From contig OX940868.1 of the NCBI GenBank assembly GCA_954871525.1, positions 16,034,556 through 16,098,555 on the forward strand: a stretch of DNA of 64,000 nucleotides, given 5' to 3'. The position numbers and the translations under genes were made by a program. Below the pieces are notes generated by a model that saw only the letters and a list, made by a program, of their open reading frames with translations, searched no databases and was not told the origin of the DNA. Of this stretch, positions 44,937 to 57,790 are shown in pieces (the stretch's first letter is position 1; each line of letters begins with the position of its first letter). Source of the stretch: Parietaria judaica (lineage: Eukaryota > Streptophyta > Magnoliopsida > Rosales > Urticaceae).

Positions 44937-47089
44937 CTAATTATATCTTTTGGAGAAGTAACAAGTGCAACTGTGTCCACATCTTTGTAGTTGGCTATCA
45001 CTCCATTTACCATGGCTTCTTGTCTGGTTGTGTTTTGCAGGAGAGGCATTGTTGGTGGATCTTGTTATCGTTGGATTGACGGTTGCATCTATGAGAGGAA
45101 CTGTGTTGATGGTTGTTCCATAAGATAAACTATTCTTAGGAACCCAAGCAAGTTTTGACTTTGGAACCTTGAAGAGAATAGACTTAGCCACCCACACTGA
45201 ACGACTTTTCTTGGTCTTGGTTGCATATCTGCGAAGCGATGTCTTTTGAATATTTTCAGAGAATTGTTTGTACATATTTTTGCACCTAGCATCGTTGTGA
45301 AAAATAGACTTGCATAATTCACATTTCTTGGTTACTTGGCTAGCAATACTGATGGTACCTTTGGTGGTTGTTATGCTTTCACTTTCGGTAATATTCTTAT
45401 CTTCTGACTCTTTTCTAAAAATGCGGTTGTAGCTTATACGGTCATATTCATTCTTTCTACATTCACTAACTAATCTTGGTCCTTTCGAAAATCCAAGACC
45501 AGTACGATTTCTAGATTGACGTCCTTGTTCAAGTATGTCATCGAGTTTGGATTTTCCAGAATTGAACTTCACAACAGCGTTTTCCATTGAGGTTATCTTC
45601 TTGTCTTTTTCAACGGCGAGACAGTTCACTCTTGAAAGAGACTCTTTCAGTTCTAGCACTTGGTCACTGAGAACCTTGTTCTGTTGTCTTAATTCTTCTA
45701 CAACCGTGGATAAGACTTGCTTTTCAGAAATAAATTCTCTTTTTTGGACTTAGTTTGGTCATTTAGAGTCTGATTTTTCTTCACCAGTTTCTCTATAGTT
45801 GTTGAGAGAGCTTGATTTTCACCAATCAATTTTTCCTTGTCAGAATTAAGGTTCTTGCTCAGGTTGCATAAAGATAGCCATTTTTCAAAGAGAGATTTGA
45901 ATGATGTTTGAAAGTCTTCTTCAGAAAAATCTTCATCTGAATCATCACTTGAATAATTGCTCTGATCACGAGAGTGGTGTGATGCAGGGAACGCAACATA
46001 ATTGCTAAAAACTCCTCCGCCATCTTCTTCATCTGACCCTTTATCACTGGAAGAAGTATCGTAGGATCTAGTCTTTAGTTTCTTGATAGTGTTAGCACAT
46101 TCTGACTGTATATGACCATATCCGTCACACTCACGACACTTGATTCCACTTATTTTGACTTTATCATTTGTAGTACCACCATCATTATGACCATGATTGT
46201 TGTTAGTAGATCTGTGTTTACTGCTTGAGTTACTGTGTGAAGAATCATTTCCTCCTCCATTGAAAGGTGGTCTCTGAGTGTTAAATTTCTTCAATATTCT
46301 ACCAAAATTTGTAGTAAGAAGAAAAATATCATCCATGGTTACATTACTTGTACCATCACCAGGTACATCATTGGTAAGACTGGTTGCATCGTCTATGTGA
46401 TCACGTTTGGTAGAACTTTTGAATGCTACTCCTTTTTCTCTTTTTGCTTGAGACATATTCATCTCAAAAGTTTGAAGAGATCCCATGAGTTCATCCAAAT
46501 TCAACGTGGTTATATCCTTGGCCTCTTCGATGGCTGCAACCTTGGCACTGAAGCGTTCTGGTAATGACTGAAGCGTTTTTCTAACCAATTTTAGATTAGA
46601 ATATACTTTTCCAAGTTGAAAAGCTTGATTTGAGATTTCACGAAGCTTTCCATTGAAGTCTGCAATGGTTTCATCCTCGGTCATACGTAGTTCCTCAAAT
46701 TTTGATGCAAGCATTTGGAGTTTCGAGGTTCGAACGGCTGAGGTTCCTTCGTGGAGATTTTGCAATGCTTCCCATGCTTGTTTGGCCGTAGCACACGTAG
46801 ATATGAGCCTAAACTGTCCTTCGTCGACCGCAGATACGATCGCATTTAAGGCACGACAATTTGCAAGGGATGCGGTCTCATCTTCGGTATTCCATTCACT
46901 TAGCAGTTTTTCAACAAATTCCCCTTTTGTATGTTTCTTCATGGGAGAACTCCAGCCATGTTTCACAGCACTCCAAGCTTTTGTGTCAAACGATTGGATG
47001 TAGATAGTCATTCGAGCTTTCCAATACGAATAGTTTGTACCGTCTAACATCGGTGGTCTTATAAGAACAATATTTTTGCGCGAACCCAT
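44937..47089 (-). pseudogene. Sirevirus gag, single frameshift
   Basis: Minus strand from ATG 47089. Residues 1-220 form the copia gag core (LDGTNYSYWKARM, LQSLPERFSAKV). A CCHC knuckle is at C318, C321, H326, C331. An acidic Ser/Asp stretch and long coiled coil follow. A run of six T at 45740-45745 (plus strand) is one base short, sending the frame to a stop at 45698. Coding continues in another frame to 44937 (LSRVNCLAVEKDKKI, GRQSRNRTGLGF) and includes a second CCHC-like motif CELCKSIFHNDARC. After this the pol-coding part expected in a full element is missing. Confidence 0.85.
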
Positions 47090-47171
47090 CGTGATTCGAA
47101 GAACACCTAGATCTTTCCGCTGCCTTTGAAATCAAAGAAACACTATTGCAGCGACAAGCTCTGATACCAAT

Positions 47172-47968
47172 TGAAACGTCACGTTCTTCGGTTAAGCGGA
47201 AAATAACGATAAACAAACACACTCGAAAGTAAAGAGACACACACGATGTTTTGTTAACGCAATTCGATACCTATCTACTCTGCGGGGCCCTCACCCAGAT
47301 TAATCAACATTGATAATTACAAGATAGACGTTACACAATCGATTTGTTCACCGAACAACAAACTGGAAAATACACTCTAACCAGTGCGACCAGCGATGTA
47401 ACCAGACTTGTAACCTGCTGATTAAGACGACGACACGGCGGCTCGGCAAGCGGGTAAGGCGACTTCCGGCGAGTGTCGATCTGTGCAAGTATGCACAACT
47501 CCGTTGACGATAGTGAAGTGCTTCAGACCTCTTCAGACTTCTTCTCGGGAAGAAAACGCCAACGAACGATCCTTGGAAATTGTGAGAAAATGCCTAGAAT
47601 GCTCTCTGTAGCTCTGAACGATTTTCTCTCACTTTATGGCTGAAAGGATGAACGAAATTGAGAGCCCTAGATCAGTTTAAATAGATCCCCAAAAGCTCTC
47701 AACAAGATAACCAATTCTTCCTCATTTTAAGGCTTTTTACTTAGTCTTTCCTTGACTAAGTATTTCCTCAATAATTCGAATTTATCCAGCTCATTTAACT
47801 CTGATATTTGACAAGCAGATAAGGGAGAACGAATTCCTTAAATATCTCAACCGAAACGGACCAATTCCGCTCTATGGATAAGGAAATCGTAGGTATGACC
47901 ACGCATATGATCAACAATACTGCCAAACATGAAACTGCACTAAACTGTCAAGTAAAGACAGTTTTTCA
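47172..47968 (-). repeat. 5' LTR of the Sirevirus
   Basis: Same length and ends as the left LTR, adjoining the primer site GCTCTGATACCA (47158-47169) after two bases. Confidence 0.92.
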
Positions 47969-48490
47969 TAACTTAAATTAACAAATCATGAAGGTCAACT
48001 GGCGTTAAAAAGAAAAAAAAAAGTTACGCAGAATGATATATTTATAAGGTGAATGAATAAAAAGAAAATCAAAGAACAAATTGATCTCAAGTAAATGTTT
48101 AGAAATATTAGAGATATTTATTCCATTATTTATTATTATGTTATTGTTTATGTTGTCCACCTCATAAGTTGTTGGATCATATATATAATTCAATATAATT
48201 AGCCCACACGCGAAAATCGGGGAAGATAATTAAATAAATTAATTAATTAATACATAAGCTCTTTTAGTTTTGTTATTTAAATTTCTGGATCCCAACTTCG
48301 TTAATTTCAATCTTCGTCTTTTTGTGCTCTAGAAAACTATTGTTATTTTGGTAATTTGACTAATTTAGCATATCCTTGTTTATACTTTATATAGCTCTAT
48401 ATATAAAAAAAATTATACCTAATTCACACACACAATTTATCGATTTTATTTTAATTGTTCTTTGAAGCTTTAAGATCATATATTATGGGG
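47969..48490. other. AT-rich spacer between two retrotransposons
   Basis: No gene or repeat recognised. Begins with TAACT and ends with ATTTT, the target duplications of the neighbouring insertions. Confidence 0.5.
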
Positions 48491-48495
48491 ATTTT

Positions 48496-49148
48496 TGTTG
48501 GGAGAAAGCGCAACGCAACGGAATCTCAATATCTCCCAATAACCGCTGAAATATGAAGGCGATAATAATCGAAACACAACCACGAACACGAGACAATTTT
48601 AGCGTGGAAAAACCCCCAAAACGGAGTAAAAAACCACGGGACCCGTAGGCCGCTTAAAATCCACTATAATCAAGAGTGAGGTACAAACAAAGTCTTCCCT
48701 AGATAAAAACTAGAGGCATACATCATCATCATCAAGATCGAACACCAATCTCGGATTACAACATACAAGCAAGAGAAGAATTTGTGAAAAACGTTCTCAC
48801 AAAACAGCCTCTGGTTTCCACTCTTCAGACCGACCTAAAAACATCCAAACCACATCTCCACCGTTCAGAACGTACCTCTATGTCTTAGGAACGTTCTGTC
48901 CAAAAATCACGACGATCCATTGGTGAACGAGTGCACAATGACGATTTTCCTGAGGGTCGACGAAACTGGGCGGAAACCGCGAATTTACTCTCTTTCTCTT
49001 TCTCTTGTTTACTCTCACTCCTTCACTCTTGTATTTCTTCATCTCATCTAAGTCATTTATGACCTAGGCTTCATGGGCCGGGTACATGAATCAATGGGTC
49101 AAAAATAACCCACATTGTTGGGCCTCCAAATAGCAGGGATACCCAACA
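48496..49148 (-). repeat. 3' LTR of the intact copia element
   Basis: TGTTGGGAGAAAGCG...GGATACCCAACA; adjoins the PPT. Confidence 0.95.
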
Positions 49149-49163
49149 AACTCCCCCGACCGA

Positions 49164-52100
49164 CTAGTTGGAGGGCAATGTCAACCCGGCAACCGAGCGA
49201 CAAAACTCAAACTTCCCTCTCGGCAAAACCTTTGTCAACATATCGGAACCATTGTCATCGGTGTGAATCTTCTCGAGTTCCATCAACTTAGAATCCAATG
49301 CGTCACGGATCCAATGATAACGAACATCAATGTGCTTCGACCTTGAGTGAAACGAGGAGTTCTTCGCTAAATGAATGGCGCTTTGATTATCACAAAACAA
49401 GACATATTTTTCTTGTTTGACTCCAAGCACCATTGTAAATTTCCTCAACCACAACAAATCTTTCGCCGCTTCAACGGCGGCAATGAACTCGGCCTCGGTA
49501 GTAGAGAGTGCAACACACTTTTGCAACTTCGATTGCCATGCCACGGCGCCCCCGGCAAAAGTCACCATATGCCCCGAAGTAGATTTTCGATCATCCAAGC
49601 TTCCGGCTAGATCCGAATCCGTATAACCAACTAACGTAGGCTTCTCGCATCCCAAAGCTAGTCTCAAATTCGAAGTCCCCCGGAGATATCTCATAACCCA
49701 CTTCACGGCCTCCCAATGATGTCTTCCCGGATTTGAGAGATAACGACTCACCATTCCCACGGCGTGGGCAATATCCGGCCTCGTACAAACCATGGCGTAC
49801 ATCAAACTACCAACCGCCGACGAGTATGGAACGTTCTTCATACTTGACTTTTCACCATCGGTAGATGGACATTGTTGGTGGCTAAGCTTGAAATGAGAAG
49901 AAAGCGGAATGCTCACCGCTTTTGCTTCATCCATCTTGAAACGCCGAAGAACTTTCTCGATGTATGATTCTTGAGACAAGTACAACTTCCTCGCCTCTCG
50001 ATGACGAAACATCTCAATTCCAAGGATCTTTTTCGCTTGTCCCAAATCCTTCATCGCAAAAGACTCACTCAAAGTCTTATTTAACTCTTCAATCCGAGCA
50101 ATGTTCTTTCCGACAATAAGCATATCGTCAACATAGAGCAAAAGGATAATGAAATCACCATCGGAGAAATTGCGCACAAACACACAATGATCGGCATTTG
50201 TCATCTTGTAGCCATGTTTAACCATCACCGAGTTAAACTTTTTGTACCATTGTCGTGGTGCTTGTTTCAAACCGTAAAGACTCTTTACCAATTTGCAAAC
50301 ATAGTCTTCTTTACCATTTTCTCGAAAACCCTCCGGTTGCTCCATGTAAATCTCTTCATGTAAATCACCGTGAAGAAAAGCCGTCTTCACGTCCATTTGC
50401 TCAATTTCCAAATCAAGGCTAGCGGCTAGCCCAAGAACTACCCAAATGGATTGCATCTTCACCACGGGAGCAAAAATCTCGCTAAAGTCAATGCCTTTTC
50501 TTTGACTAAAGCCCTTTACCACCAAGCGAGCCTTGAACCGTTTTTGCAAAGTGCTTTCGTCTTGCTTCACACGATAAATCCATCGATTCTTTAACACCTT
50601 TTTACCCTTTGGTAACTTCACCAATTCAAAAGTGTTATTCTCACGAAGCGATTGCATCTCATCTTCCATGGCATCCATCCACTCCTTTTTGTTTTCGTCA
50701 TCCAAAGCTTCTTCAAAGCTTTCGGGTTCTCCGTCATCGGTGAGAAAGACATATTCGTTCGAGGGGTATCGAACGGAAGGATGTCTAACACGAGTGGACC
50801 GCCTCAACTCATTAGAAGGTTGCTCACTTTCATCTTCACGGCTAACCTCATTTTCAACATCAACAAAATCATTAGGATTTAAATGATTAACATGTAAATC
50901 CATACCTTGATTTTCAATTTGCACATCTTCGACAACGGTCGGGGTATGAGCAAGATTAGTTGGTTCCGCATCAACTAATTCGTCGTCTTCAAAGGTTGGA
51001 ACTTCTTTCTCAACTTTGTCGATATCTTCAATGGTGTAATCTTCCATGAATACAACATCACGACTACGAACAAGCTTTCTTGAAACCGGATCAAAGAAAC
51101 GATATCCAAACTCATCGAGCCCATAACCAACGAATATACATTTCTTGGTCTTGTCATCCAACTTCGACCTCTCATCCTTCGGAACGTGCACATATGCCAT
51201 GCACCCAAACACTCGAAGATGGTCGTACGTGACATCTTTACCACTCCAAACACGGCTCGGAACATCAAACTTCAAAGGCACACAAGGTGTGAGATTTAGC
51301 ACATGTACAACCGTACTCAATGCTTCGCCCCAAAAATACTTCGGCAACTTTGATTGAGAAACCAAGCATCTCATTCTTTCAACCAAAGTTCTATTAATTC
51401 TTTCGGCCAACCCATTCAATTGCGGTGTCTTCGGAGGAGACTTTTGGTGACGTATACCTTGCTCTCGGCAATATTCATCGAAAGGACCGATGTATTCTCC
51501 CCCGTTATCCGTTCGGACGCACTTGAGCTTTTTCCCCGTTTCTCGTTCAACCGACGCTTGAAACGACTTGAAGGTATCTAATACTTGATCTTTTGTCTTC
51601 AAGGTGTAAGCCCAAACTTTCCAAGAGTAATCGTCGATAAAAGTCACAAAGTAATAAGCACCGCCAAGGGACCGTGTCTTCATCGGCCCACAAACATCGG
51701 AATGTACCAAGTCTAACACTTGTGACTTTCTCTTTGGTTCAAAAGACCGAAACGATACGCGCCTTTGCTTTCCCGCCAAACAATGCGAGCATCTCTTCAA
51801 CTTTGCGTTGGAAACTCCAAATAGTGCATTCTTCTTCACCAAGATTCTCAAACCTTTCTCACTCATGTGACCCAAACGTTTGTGCCATAGTTCGGAAGAA
51901 CTTTCATCCTCGCAAGTGTTGACGTAGCATTTAGAACTCCCAAATTGCGCGACATACAAATTTGAGCGTCTTTTTCCTCTTGCAATCACCATTGAGCCTT
52001 TCTTTAGCTTCCATTCATTTTCCACGAAAGAGTTGCCATAACCTTCATCATCCAATTTTGAAACCGACAAGAGATTGAACCGAAGGTCCGGAACATGCTT

Positions 52101-53180
52101 CACATCTTTGAGAACTAGAGAAGTGCCATTACTAGTTTCAACACATACATCTCCAATTCCAATAACTTTTGAGTATCCCTTGTTACCCATGCCGACAATA
52201 CCAAAATCACCGGCCTTATAAGTGGAGTAAATATCGCGTCGTGGAGTCCCGTGCGAAGAAGCACCACTATCAACCACCCAACTCGTCTCATCGCGAGATA
52301 AATTGACACTTTCTTCGTAATCATCACAAACGACAAAGAAATCATCAACAATAGCAACATTTTCATTATTGTTACCTTCTTTCTTGACATCGTTGTTGTT
52401 GTGGTTGATCTTCTTTCCCTTGCCTTCATTTCTCAACTTCCGGCAATACTTTCTAATGTGGCCTTTCAAGCCACAATGATGGCACTCAACATTAGCCCAT
52501 CTATTTGAACCTCCACGCGACGCTCCTCGTGATGCACCACGGTTATTTGAACCCCGTGCATGATTTCTCCCCCTCGACTCGGTAACCAATACCTCGGAAT
52601 GTGAAGAGGAGACTTGAGACTTTCTTCTCATATCTTCATTCAAAATGCTACTCTTAGCCAAATCCATCGACATAATACCATCCGGAGCGGAATTAGACAA
52701 CGACATCCTAAACGTCTCCCACGAGTTCGGCAAAGTACCAAGAAGCCACAAACCTTGAATCTCATCATCCAATCTAAGATTCATCGTCGCCATTTGGTTC
52801 ATAATTCCTTGGAAGTTATTCAAGTGATCGGTTATTGGCGTACCGTCATGATACTTCAAGGCTATCATTTGCTTGAGCAAGAACATCTTGTTATTCCCGG
52901 TCTTCCGTGCATAAAGCTCCTCAAGCTTCCTCCAAAGGATGTTAGCACGAGTTTCACTAACCACATGGTTCCGAACATTGTCCTCCACCCATTGTCGAAT
53001 GTACCCACAAACTTGTCGATGCAACAAATTCCATTCTTCATCACTTTTTCCTTCGGGTTTCTCGGTAGAGAAAACCGGCAAGTGGAAATTCTTGACAAAG
53101 AGCAAGTCTTCCATTTTCCCTTTCCAAACATTGTAATTGGAACCGTTCCAACTCTCCATTCGTGACGTGTTCGCCTCCAT
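49164..53180 (-). CDS. copia gag-pol polyprotein, full length (1338 residues)
   Basis: Starts at the first ATG 23 bp inside the primer site and is open to TGA/TAA at 49164. Gag core occupies residues 1-190, the CCHC knuckle ([14 protein letters not shown]) 233-246, and the aspartic protease site DSGA 304-307. Integrase follows: zinc residues H433, H437, C464, C467 and a DDE triad at about D495, D558, E593. RT has [10 protein letters not shown] and catalytic YVDD at 1016-1019. RNase H has YTDSD near 1186-1190 and STTEAEF near 1226-1232. The polyprotein is cut by its own protease and copies element RNA into DNA in virus-like particles. No stop, frameshift or lost catalytic residue was seen, so it is plausibly active. 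Its GC content is higher than the flanks. Confidence 0.97.
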   Translation of the reverse strand: MEANTSRMESWNGSNYNVWKGKMEDLLFVKNFHLPVFSTEKPEGKSDEEWNLLHRQVCGYIRQWVEDNVRNHVVSETRANILWRKLEELYARKTGNNKMFLLKQMIALKYHDGTPITDHLNNFQGIMNQMATMNLRLDDEIQGLWLLGTLPNSWETFRMSLSNSAPDGIMSMDLAKSSILNEDMRRKSQVSSSHSEVLVTESRGRNHARGSNNRGASRGASRGGSNRWANVECHHCGLKGHIRKYCRKLRNEGKGKKINHNNNDVKKEGNNNENVAIVDDFFVVCDDYEESVNLSRDETSWVVDSGASSHGTPRRDIYSTYKAGDFGIVGMGNKGYSKVIGIGDVCVETSNGTSLVLKDVKHVPDLRFNLLSVSKLDDEGYGNSFVENEWKLKKGSMVIARGKRRSNLYVAQFGSSKCYVNTCEDESSSELWHKRLGHMSEKGLRILVKKNALFGVSNAKLKRCSHCLAGKQRRVSFRSFEPKRKSQVLDLVHSDVCGPMKTRSLGGAYYFVTFIDDYSWKVWAYTLKTKDQVLDTFKSFQASVERETGKKLKCVRTDNGGEYIGPFDEYCREQGIRHQKSPPKTPQLNGLAERINRTLVERMRCLVSQSKLPKYFWGEALSTVVHVLNLTPCVPLKFDVPSRVWSGKDVTYDHLRVFGCMAYVHVPKDERSKLDDKTKKCIFVGYGLDEFGYRFFDPVSRKLVRSRDVVFMEDYTIEDIDKVEKEVPTFEDDELVDAEPTNLAHTPTVVEDVQIENQGMDLHVNHLNPNDFVDVENEVSREDESEQPSNELRRSTRVRHPSVRYPSNEYVFLTDDGEPESFEEALDDENKKEWMDAMEDEMQSLRENNTFELVKLPKGKKVLKNRWIYRVKQDESTLQKRFKARLVVKGFSQRKGIDFSEIFAPVVKMQSIWVVLGLAASLDLEIEQMDVKTAFLHGDLHEEIYMEQPEGFRENGKEDYVCKLVKSLYGLKQAPRQWYKKFNSVMVKHGYKMTNADHCVFVRNFSDGDFIILLLYVDDMLIVGKNIARIEELNKTLSESFAMKDLGQAKKILGIEMFRHREARKLYLSQESYIEKVLRRFKMDEAKAVSIPLSSHFKLSHQQCPSTDGEKSSMKNVPYSSAVGSLMYAMVCTRPDIAHAVGMVSRYLSNPGRHHWEAVKWVMRYLRGTSNLRLALGCEKPTLVGYTDSDLAGSLDDRKSTSGHMVTFAGGAVAWQSKLQKCVALSTTEAEFIAAVEAAKDLLWLRKFTMVLGVKQEKYVLFCDNQSAIHLAKNSSFHSRSKHIDVRYHWIRDALDSKLMELEKIHTDDNGSDMLTKVLPRGKFEFCRSVAGLTLPSN

Positions 53181-53217
53181 AGTCGCACAAAATCAAACCA
53201 CGGCTCTGATACCACTT

Positions 53218-53869
53218 TGTTGGGAGAAAGTGCAACGCAACGGAATCTCAATATCTCCCAATAACCGCTGAAATATGAAGGCGATAATAATCGAAACACA
53301 ACCACGAACACGAGACAATTTTAGCGTGGAAAAACCCCCAAAACAGAGTAAAAAACCACGGGACCCGTAGGCCGCTTAAAATCCACTATAATCAAGAGTG
53401 AGGTACAAACAAAGTCTTCCCTAGATAAAACTAGAGGCATACATCATCATCATCAAGATCGAACACCAATCTCGGATTACAACATACAAGCAAGAGAAGA
53501 ATTTGTGAAAAACGTTCTCACAAAACAGCCTCTGGTTTCCACTCTTCAGACCGACCTAAAAACATCCAAACCACATCTCCACCGTTCAGAACGTACCTTT
53601 ATGTCTTAGGAACGTTCTGTCCAAAAATCACGACGATCCATTGGTGAACGAGTGCGCAATGATGATTTTCCTGAGGGTCGACGAAACTGGGCGGAAACCG
53701 CGAATTTACTCTCTTTCTCTTTCTCTTGTTTACTCTCACTCCTTCACTCTTGTATTTCTTCATCTCATCTAAGTCATTTATGACCTAGGCTTCATGGGCC
53801 GGGTACATGAATCAATGGGTCAAAAATAACCCACATTGTTGGGCCTCCAAATAGCAGGGATACCCAACA
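53218..53869 (-). repeat. 5' LTR of the intact copia element
   Basis: Same ends as the left LTR, one A shorter in an A-run near 53425; adjoins the primer site GCTCTGATACCA at 53203-53214. Confidence 0.95.
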
Positions 53870-54918
53870 ATTTTTACTTTATAATATATATAGGGATAAA
53901 AATCCCACAATAATCTTATGTAGGTAGGAAGAGGAAGTTGAATCTCAATCTTAGCTTAGGATATAATTCCTTGTTCTTCATTAATTATTTCCCCCACAAC
54001 TTGATATATTGATTATTTGATTATGATATGTCTTGTTGTGATTTCGAATCAAGTCACCATACAGATATATTTGATTTGATAGTCATTTAATATGCCTAAA
54101 GTCAACTTTATATTGGCCTTGATTCGATTATAGATAAAGTTGTGTTTCAACTTTCATATCCATTTTTTAACAAACAATAAAACATAATACATTTCAATTA
54201 AAATGTGATACTAAAGATTAAGAAGGTAATTAAAGCACACATATTTAGTAGTTCGACCGGACATGAAATTCCGATCTCCGGCAAACATTTATTCGTGCTC
54301 TGGCAAAACTCCCGAATGATTATTTTCATACCGGTTATGAGCATGGTTAAAGATAATCTTTGGAAAAAAAAAAAAGGAAGGAAAACTTGAAATATTAAAA
54401 TATATTTCTTAAATGTGCCATAAATTGTCCTCAAAGAATAATACATCGATATGAGAATTTGAGGATTATTTAAGTTCGCCATTTCGAATATCCTTTTCTT
54501 ATGATTTGCCTTTACTAAAAGTCAATTGTTTAACGTAAATGGTATTTGCTGAAAAGTATTGAAGTCGTTTATTACAAATTACAAGTTATATTATTTATTA
54601 CAAGTTGCAAACGACAACAAAAAGAAAATGACGAAATTATTCTTTGTCTCCAAGAGGAAGTAAAAGTGGTTAAGTGGCACATTTTTTTGCTTGTTTTGGC
54701 AGCCAAAAAAGATATAGTAATTAATCACATCCTTTAAGTTTAAACTTTAATGTTCATTGAATCAAAGCTACTTTTATATATATAATTGTAAAGCACATGA
54801 CTAACCCGAATATGATAATCTCGATTGGTCGGAACCACATTTTCGAATTTTTATTTTTATTTTTATTTATTCGAATAAAGATAAAAATTCAAAATTCAAT
54901 TTTTTTAATTATTAGCTA
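53870..54918. other. Spacer with a relic of RING-H2 upstream sequence
   Basis: 54609-54790 resembles 59498-59645, upstream of the second RING-H2 gene (shared AACGACA, GAGGAAGT.AAAGTGG, TTTTTTGCTTG, AATCAAAGCTAC). No RING coding sequence remains here. The rest is AT-rich without recognisable features. Confidence 0.5.
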
Positions 54919-55020
54919 TTAAAATAAGGGCTTTTTAGCAAAATACCCAATTTAGGTGAAACTTTTTTAAAAAACCCTCAAAAGTTTACTATAATTAAAT
55001 AAACTCTCATTTGGTGTTAT

Positions 55021-55440
55021 TTGGACAATTATGCCCTTAATATATCGAATCCTCTTCTCCTTCCCAAGCCTTCGTCGTCGAACAGTGAAGAAGCCTTCGT
55101 CGTCGAACAATGGAGCTCTCTCCTGGTGCATGACTCCAACTTTCCAACACAGAGCCCGCACTCTCCCTCCCTCTCATCACTTCCGAGTATGAACCCCAAC
55201 CTTCTCCTGAGATCTCCGACTCCTCGCCGCCACCATAGCCGGCAGACGCCGACCAGCAGGACCTACCAAGAGGAAGAAGGTCCTCTCGCCGAAGAAGAAG
55301 ACCCCTTCACGGACACGCTCGTGGTGTAAAACCCGTGGCCCAAGCGACGGGGCTCTCCATCACCGAGAACGCTGTGTCGCAGCGCTCCTTGAACCCGAAC
55401 CCGGACCCGAGAACGCCGGTCTTCGTCGTTGAAGCTGAGC
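55021..55440 (+). pseudogene. Coding-like fragment in Pack-MULE 2, unidentified
   Basis: Plus-strand frame with Ser/Pro-rich text (PHSPSLSSLPSMNPNLLLRS, then acidic EEEGPLAEEEDP), followed in a shifted frame by ATGLSITENAVSQRSLNPNP. The source gene was not recognised. Presence inside inverted repeats and the frame break suggest a captured fragment. Confidence 0.35.
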
Positions 55441-55755
55441 CTAAAGCTTTGTCGTCTTCTTTGTCTTCGAACTGGAGGCTCTGACGAAGCTGCTCAAAAA
55501 AGACGACGAGGAGGACAGGAGCGCCGAGCCTCTGTCTGGCGCGTCGCCGGCGTCGGAGGCTAAGCCGAGGCCTTGCTTAAACCTGGCGGCATTGTAGCCC
55601 TTGCGAGTGAGCTCCTCGTAGTACGCAACGGCTTTGTCTTCCTCCATTGTTGCGAGCTCTGGAGCTTCATGTTGAGCTCGGAGACGGAGGAGAAATGGAT
55701 TTGGGCCTGGTGGGCCTCTTTTGATCAATTCAATAAATGTTGGGCTCTTAAGCAT
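55441..55755 (-). pseudogene. Captured N-terminus of a conserved plant protein of unknown function
   Basis: Minus-strand frame contains MEEDKAVAYYEELTRKGYNA, ARFKQGLGLA and a SSSSSFLSSFVRASSS stretch. I recall this arrangement as the start of an uncharacterised plant protein family. It is broken off after the Ser-rich part and fused to unrelated residues, so it cannot be functional as such. Confidence 0.5.
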
Positions 55756-55979
55756 GGGAATAAATTTTGTTATCTGCGAAATAAGTACTATATTTTGAAC
55801 TTTTTAGCAGTAATAGTACTAAAAGAAAATAGAACAAGCTCAATATTCAAATTCTTCCATGTTCCGATGAGGTCCGTTACACGAGGACAAGTTATACATA
55901 TATGGCGGCAAAAGTACTCAAACGCAAGAAAACAAGGTCAAATTTGTAACTATTTCGTGTACAACTAAAGTCTGTTACT

Positions 55980-57790
55980 TGGTTACGATAAAGTTACAGT
56001 TTTGTAACCGAAGTTACACTATCGTAACAGAAGTTACATTATCGTAACTGAAGTTACACTTATGTAACTGGAGTTACACTTTTGTAACCGGAGTTACAAT
56101 TTCAATATATTTGTTCAAATGATAATTTAGTACTTTGGGAGTTAATTTGGAAGTATTAAAATAATTTTTGTAACTGAAGTTACACTTTTGTAACTCAAGT
56201 TACATAAGTGTAACCGGTGTTAAACTTTTGTAATATGAGTTACACTTTCGTAATTCTAGTCATATATGGTTATGTAATAGTATGACCACAATTATATAAT
56301 AATATGACCACAATCATTAGAGTTACACTAATGTAAATGTGCTTATACTAATTTAATTGGAATTAAATTTTTGTAACTGAAGTTACATTACCGTAACTGA
56401 AGTTACACTTATGTAACTGGAGTTACAATTTCAATATATTTGTTCAAATAATAATTTAGTGCTTTGGGAGTTAATTTGGAAGTATTAAAATAATTTTTGT
56501 AACTGAAGTTACACTTTTATAACTCAAGTTACATAAGCGTAACCGGTGTTACACTTTTGTAATAGGAGTTACACTTTTGTAATTCTAGTCATATATGGTT
56601 ATGTAATAATATGACCACAATTATGTAATAATATGATCACAATCATTAGAGTTACACTAATGTAAATGTGGTTACACTAATTTAATTAGAATTAAAGTTT
56701 TGTAACCGAAGTTACATTATCGTAACTGAAGTTACATTATCGTAACTGAAGTTACACTTATGTAACTGGAGTTACACTTTTGTAACCGGAGTTACAATTT
56801 CAATATATTTGTTCAAATAATAATTTAGTGTTTTGGGAGTTAATTTGGAAGTATTAAAATAATTTTTGTAACTGAAGTTACACTTTTGTGACTCAAGTTA
56901 CATAAGTGTAAGCGGTGTTACACTTTTGTAATAGGAGTTACACTTTCGTAATTCTAGTCATATATGGTCATGTAATAGTATGACCACAATTATGTAATAA
57001 TATGACCACAATCATTAGAGTTACACTAATGTAAATGTGGTTACACTAATTTAATTGGAATTAAAGTTTTGTAACCGAATAGTTACATTATCGTAACCGA
57101 AGTTACATATCGTAACTGAAGTTACATTATCGTAACTGAAGTTACACTTATGTAACTGGAGTTACAATTTCAATATATTTGTTCAACTAATAATTTAGTG
57201 CTTTGGTAGTTAATTTGGAAGTATTAAAATAATTTTTGTAACTGAAGTTACAGTTTTGTAACTCAAGTTACATAAGCGTAACCGGTGTTACACTTTTGTA
57301 ATAAGAGTTACACTTTTGTAATTCTAGTCATATATGGTTATGTAATAATATGACCAAAATTATGTAATAATATGACCACAATCATTAGAGTTATACTAAT
57401 GTAAATGTGGTTACACTAATTTAATTGAAATTAAAGTTTTGTAACCGAAGTTACATTATCGTAACCGAAGTTATATTATCGTAACTGAAGTTAAATTATC
57501 GTAACTGGAGTTACATTATGGTAACTGAAGTTACACTTATGTAACTGGAGTGACAATTTCACTATATTTGTTCAAATAATAATTTAGTGCTTTGGGAGTT
57601 AATTTGGTAGTATTAAAACAATTTTTGTAACCGAAGTTACACTTTTGTAACCGAAGTTACACTTATGTAACTGGAGTTACACTTTTGTAACCGAAGTTGC
57701 AATTTTGTCACCGAAGTTACACTTTTGTAAATGGAGTTACACTTTCGTAATTATAGTCATAAATTATTACACTTATGTTACATATTAAAA
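55980..57790. repeat. GTAAC-N4-GTTAC palindromic tandem array (Pack-MULE 2)
   Basis: Same 20-bp unit and same conserved interrupting segment (near 56098, 56428, 56805, 57165 and 57560) as in Pack-MULE 1, with a block period of about 330-395 bp here. Orientation relative to the inverted repeats is the same. Confidence 0.9.

Larger units (their letters stand above)
43296..47968 (-). mobile_element. Non-autonomous Sirevirus (copia) with gag but no pol
   Basis: LTRs of 797 bp at 43296-44092 and 47172-47968, TG...CA ends, perfect 5-bp target duplication TAACT (43291-43295, 47969-47973). On the minus strand an iMet primer site (47169-47158) follows the right LTR, then a long gag with coiled-coil tail, then a region with repeated AGGGGGAG motifs and the PPT. 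No protease, integrase, RT or RNase H was found in the 3.1 kb interior. Sireviruses are characterised by an extended gag and multiplied PPT-like motifs, which is the basis of the assignment. LTRs differ at roughly a dozen sites by eye, so the insertion is fairly recent. Confidence 0.88.
48496..53869 (-). mobile_element. Intact Ty1/copia element (Tork/TNT1-like), potentially autonomous
   Basis: LTRs at 48496-49148 (653 bp) and 53218-53869 (652 bp), ends TGTTGGG...CCCAACA, target duplication ATTTT on both sides (48491-48495 and 53870-53874). On the minus strand an iMet primer site (53214-53203) follows the right LTR. Then comes one uninterrupted gag-pol frame and a GGGGGAGTT PPT (49161-49149) touching the left LTR. 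By eye the LTRs differ by about six substitutions and one indel, under 1 percent, implying a young insertion. All components needed for transposition are visible. Confidence 0.95.
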
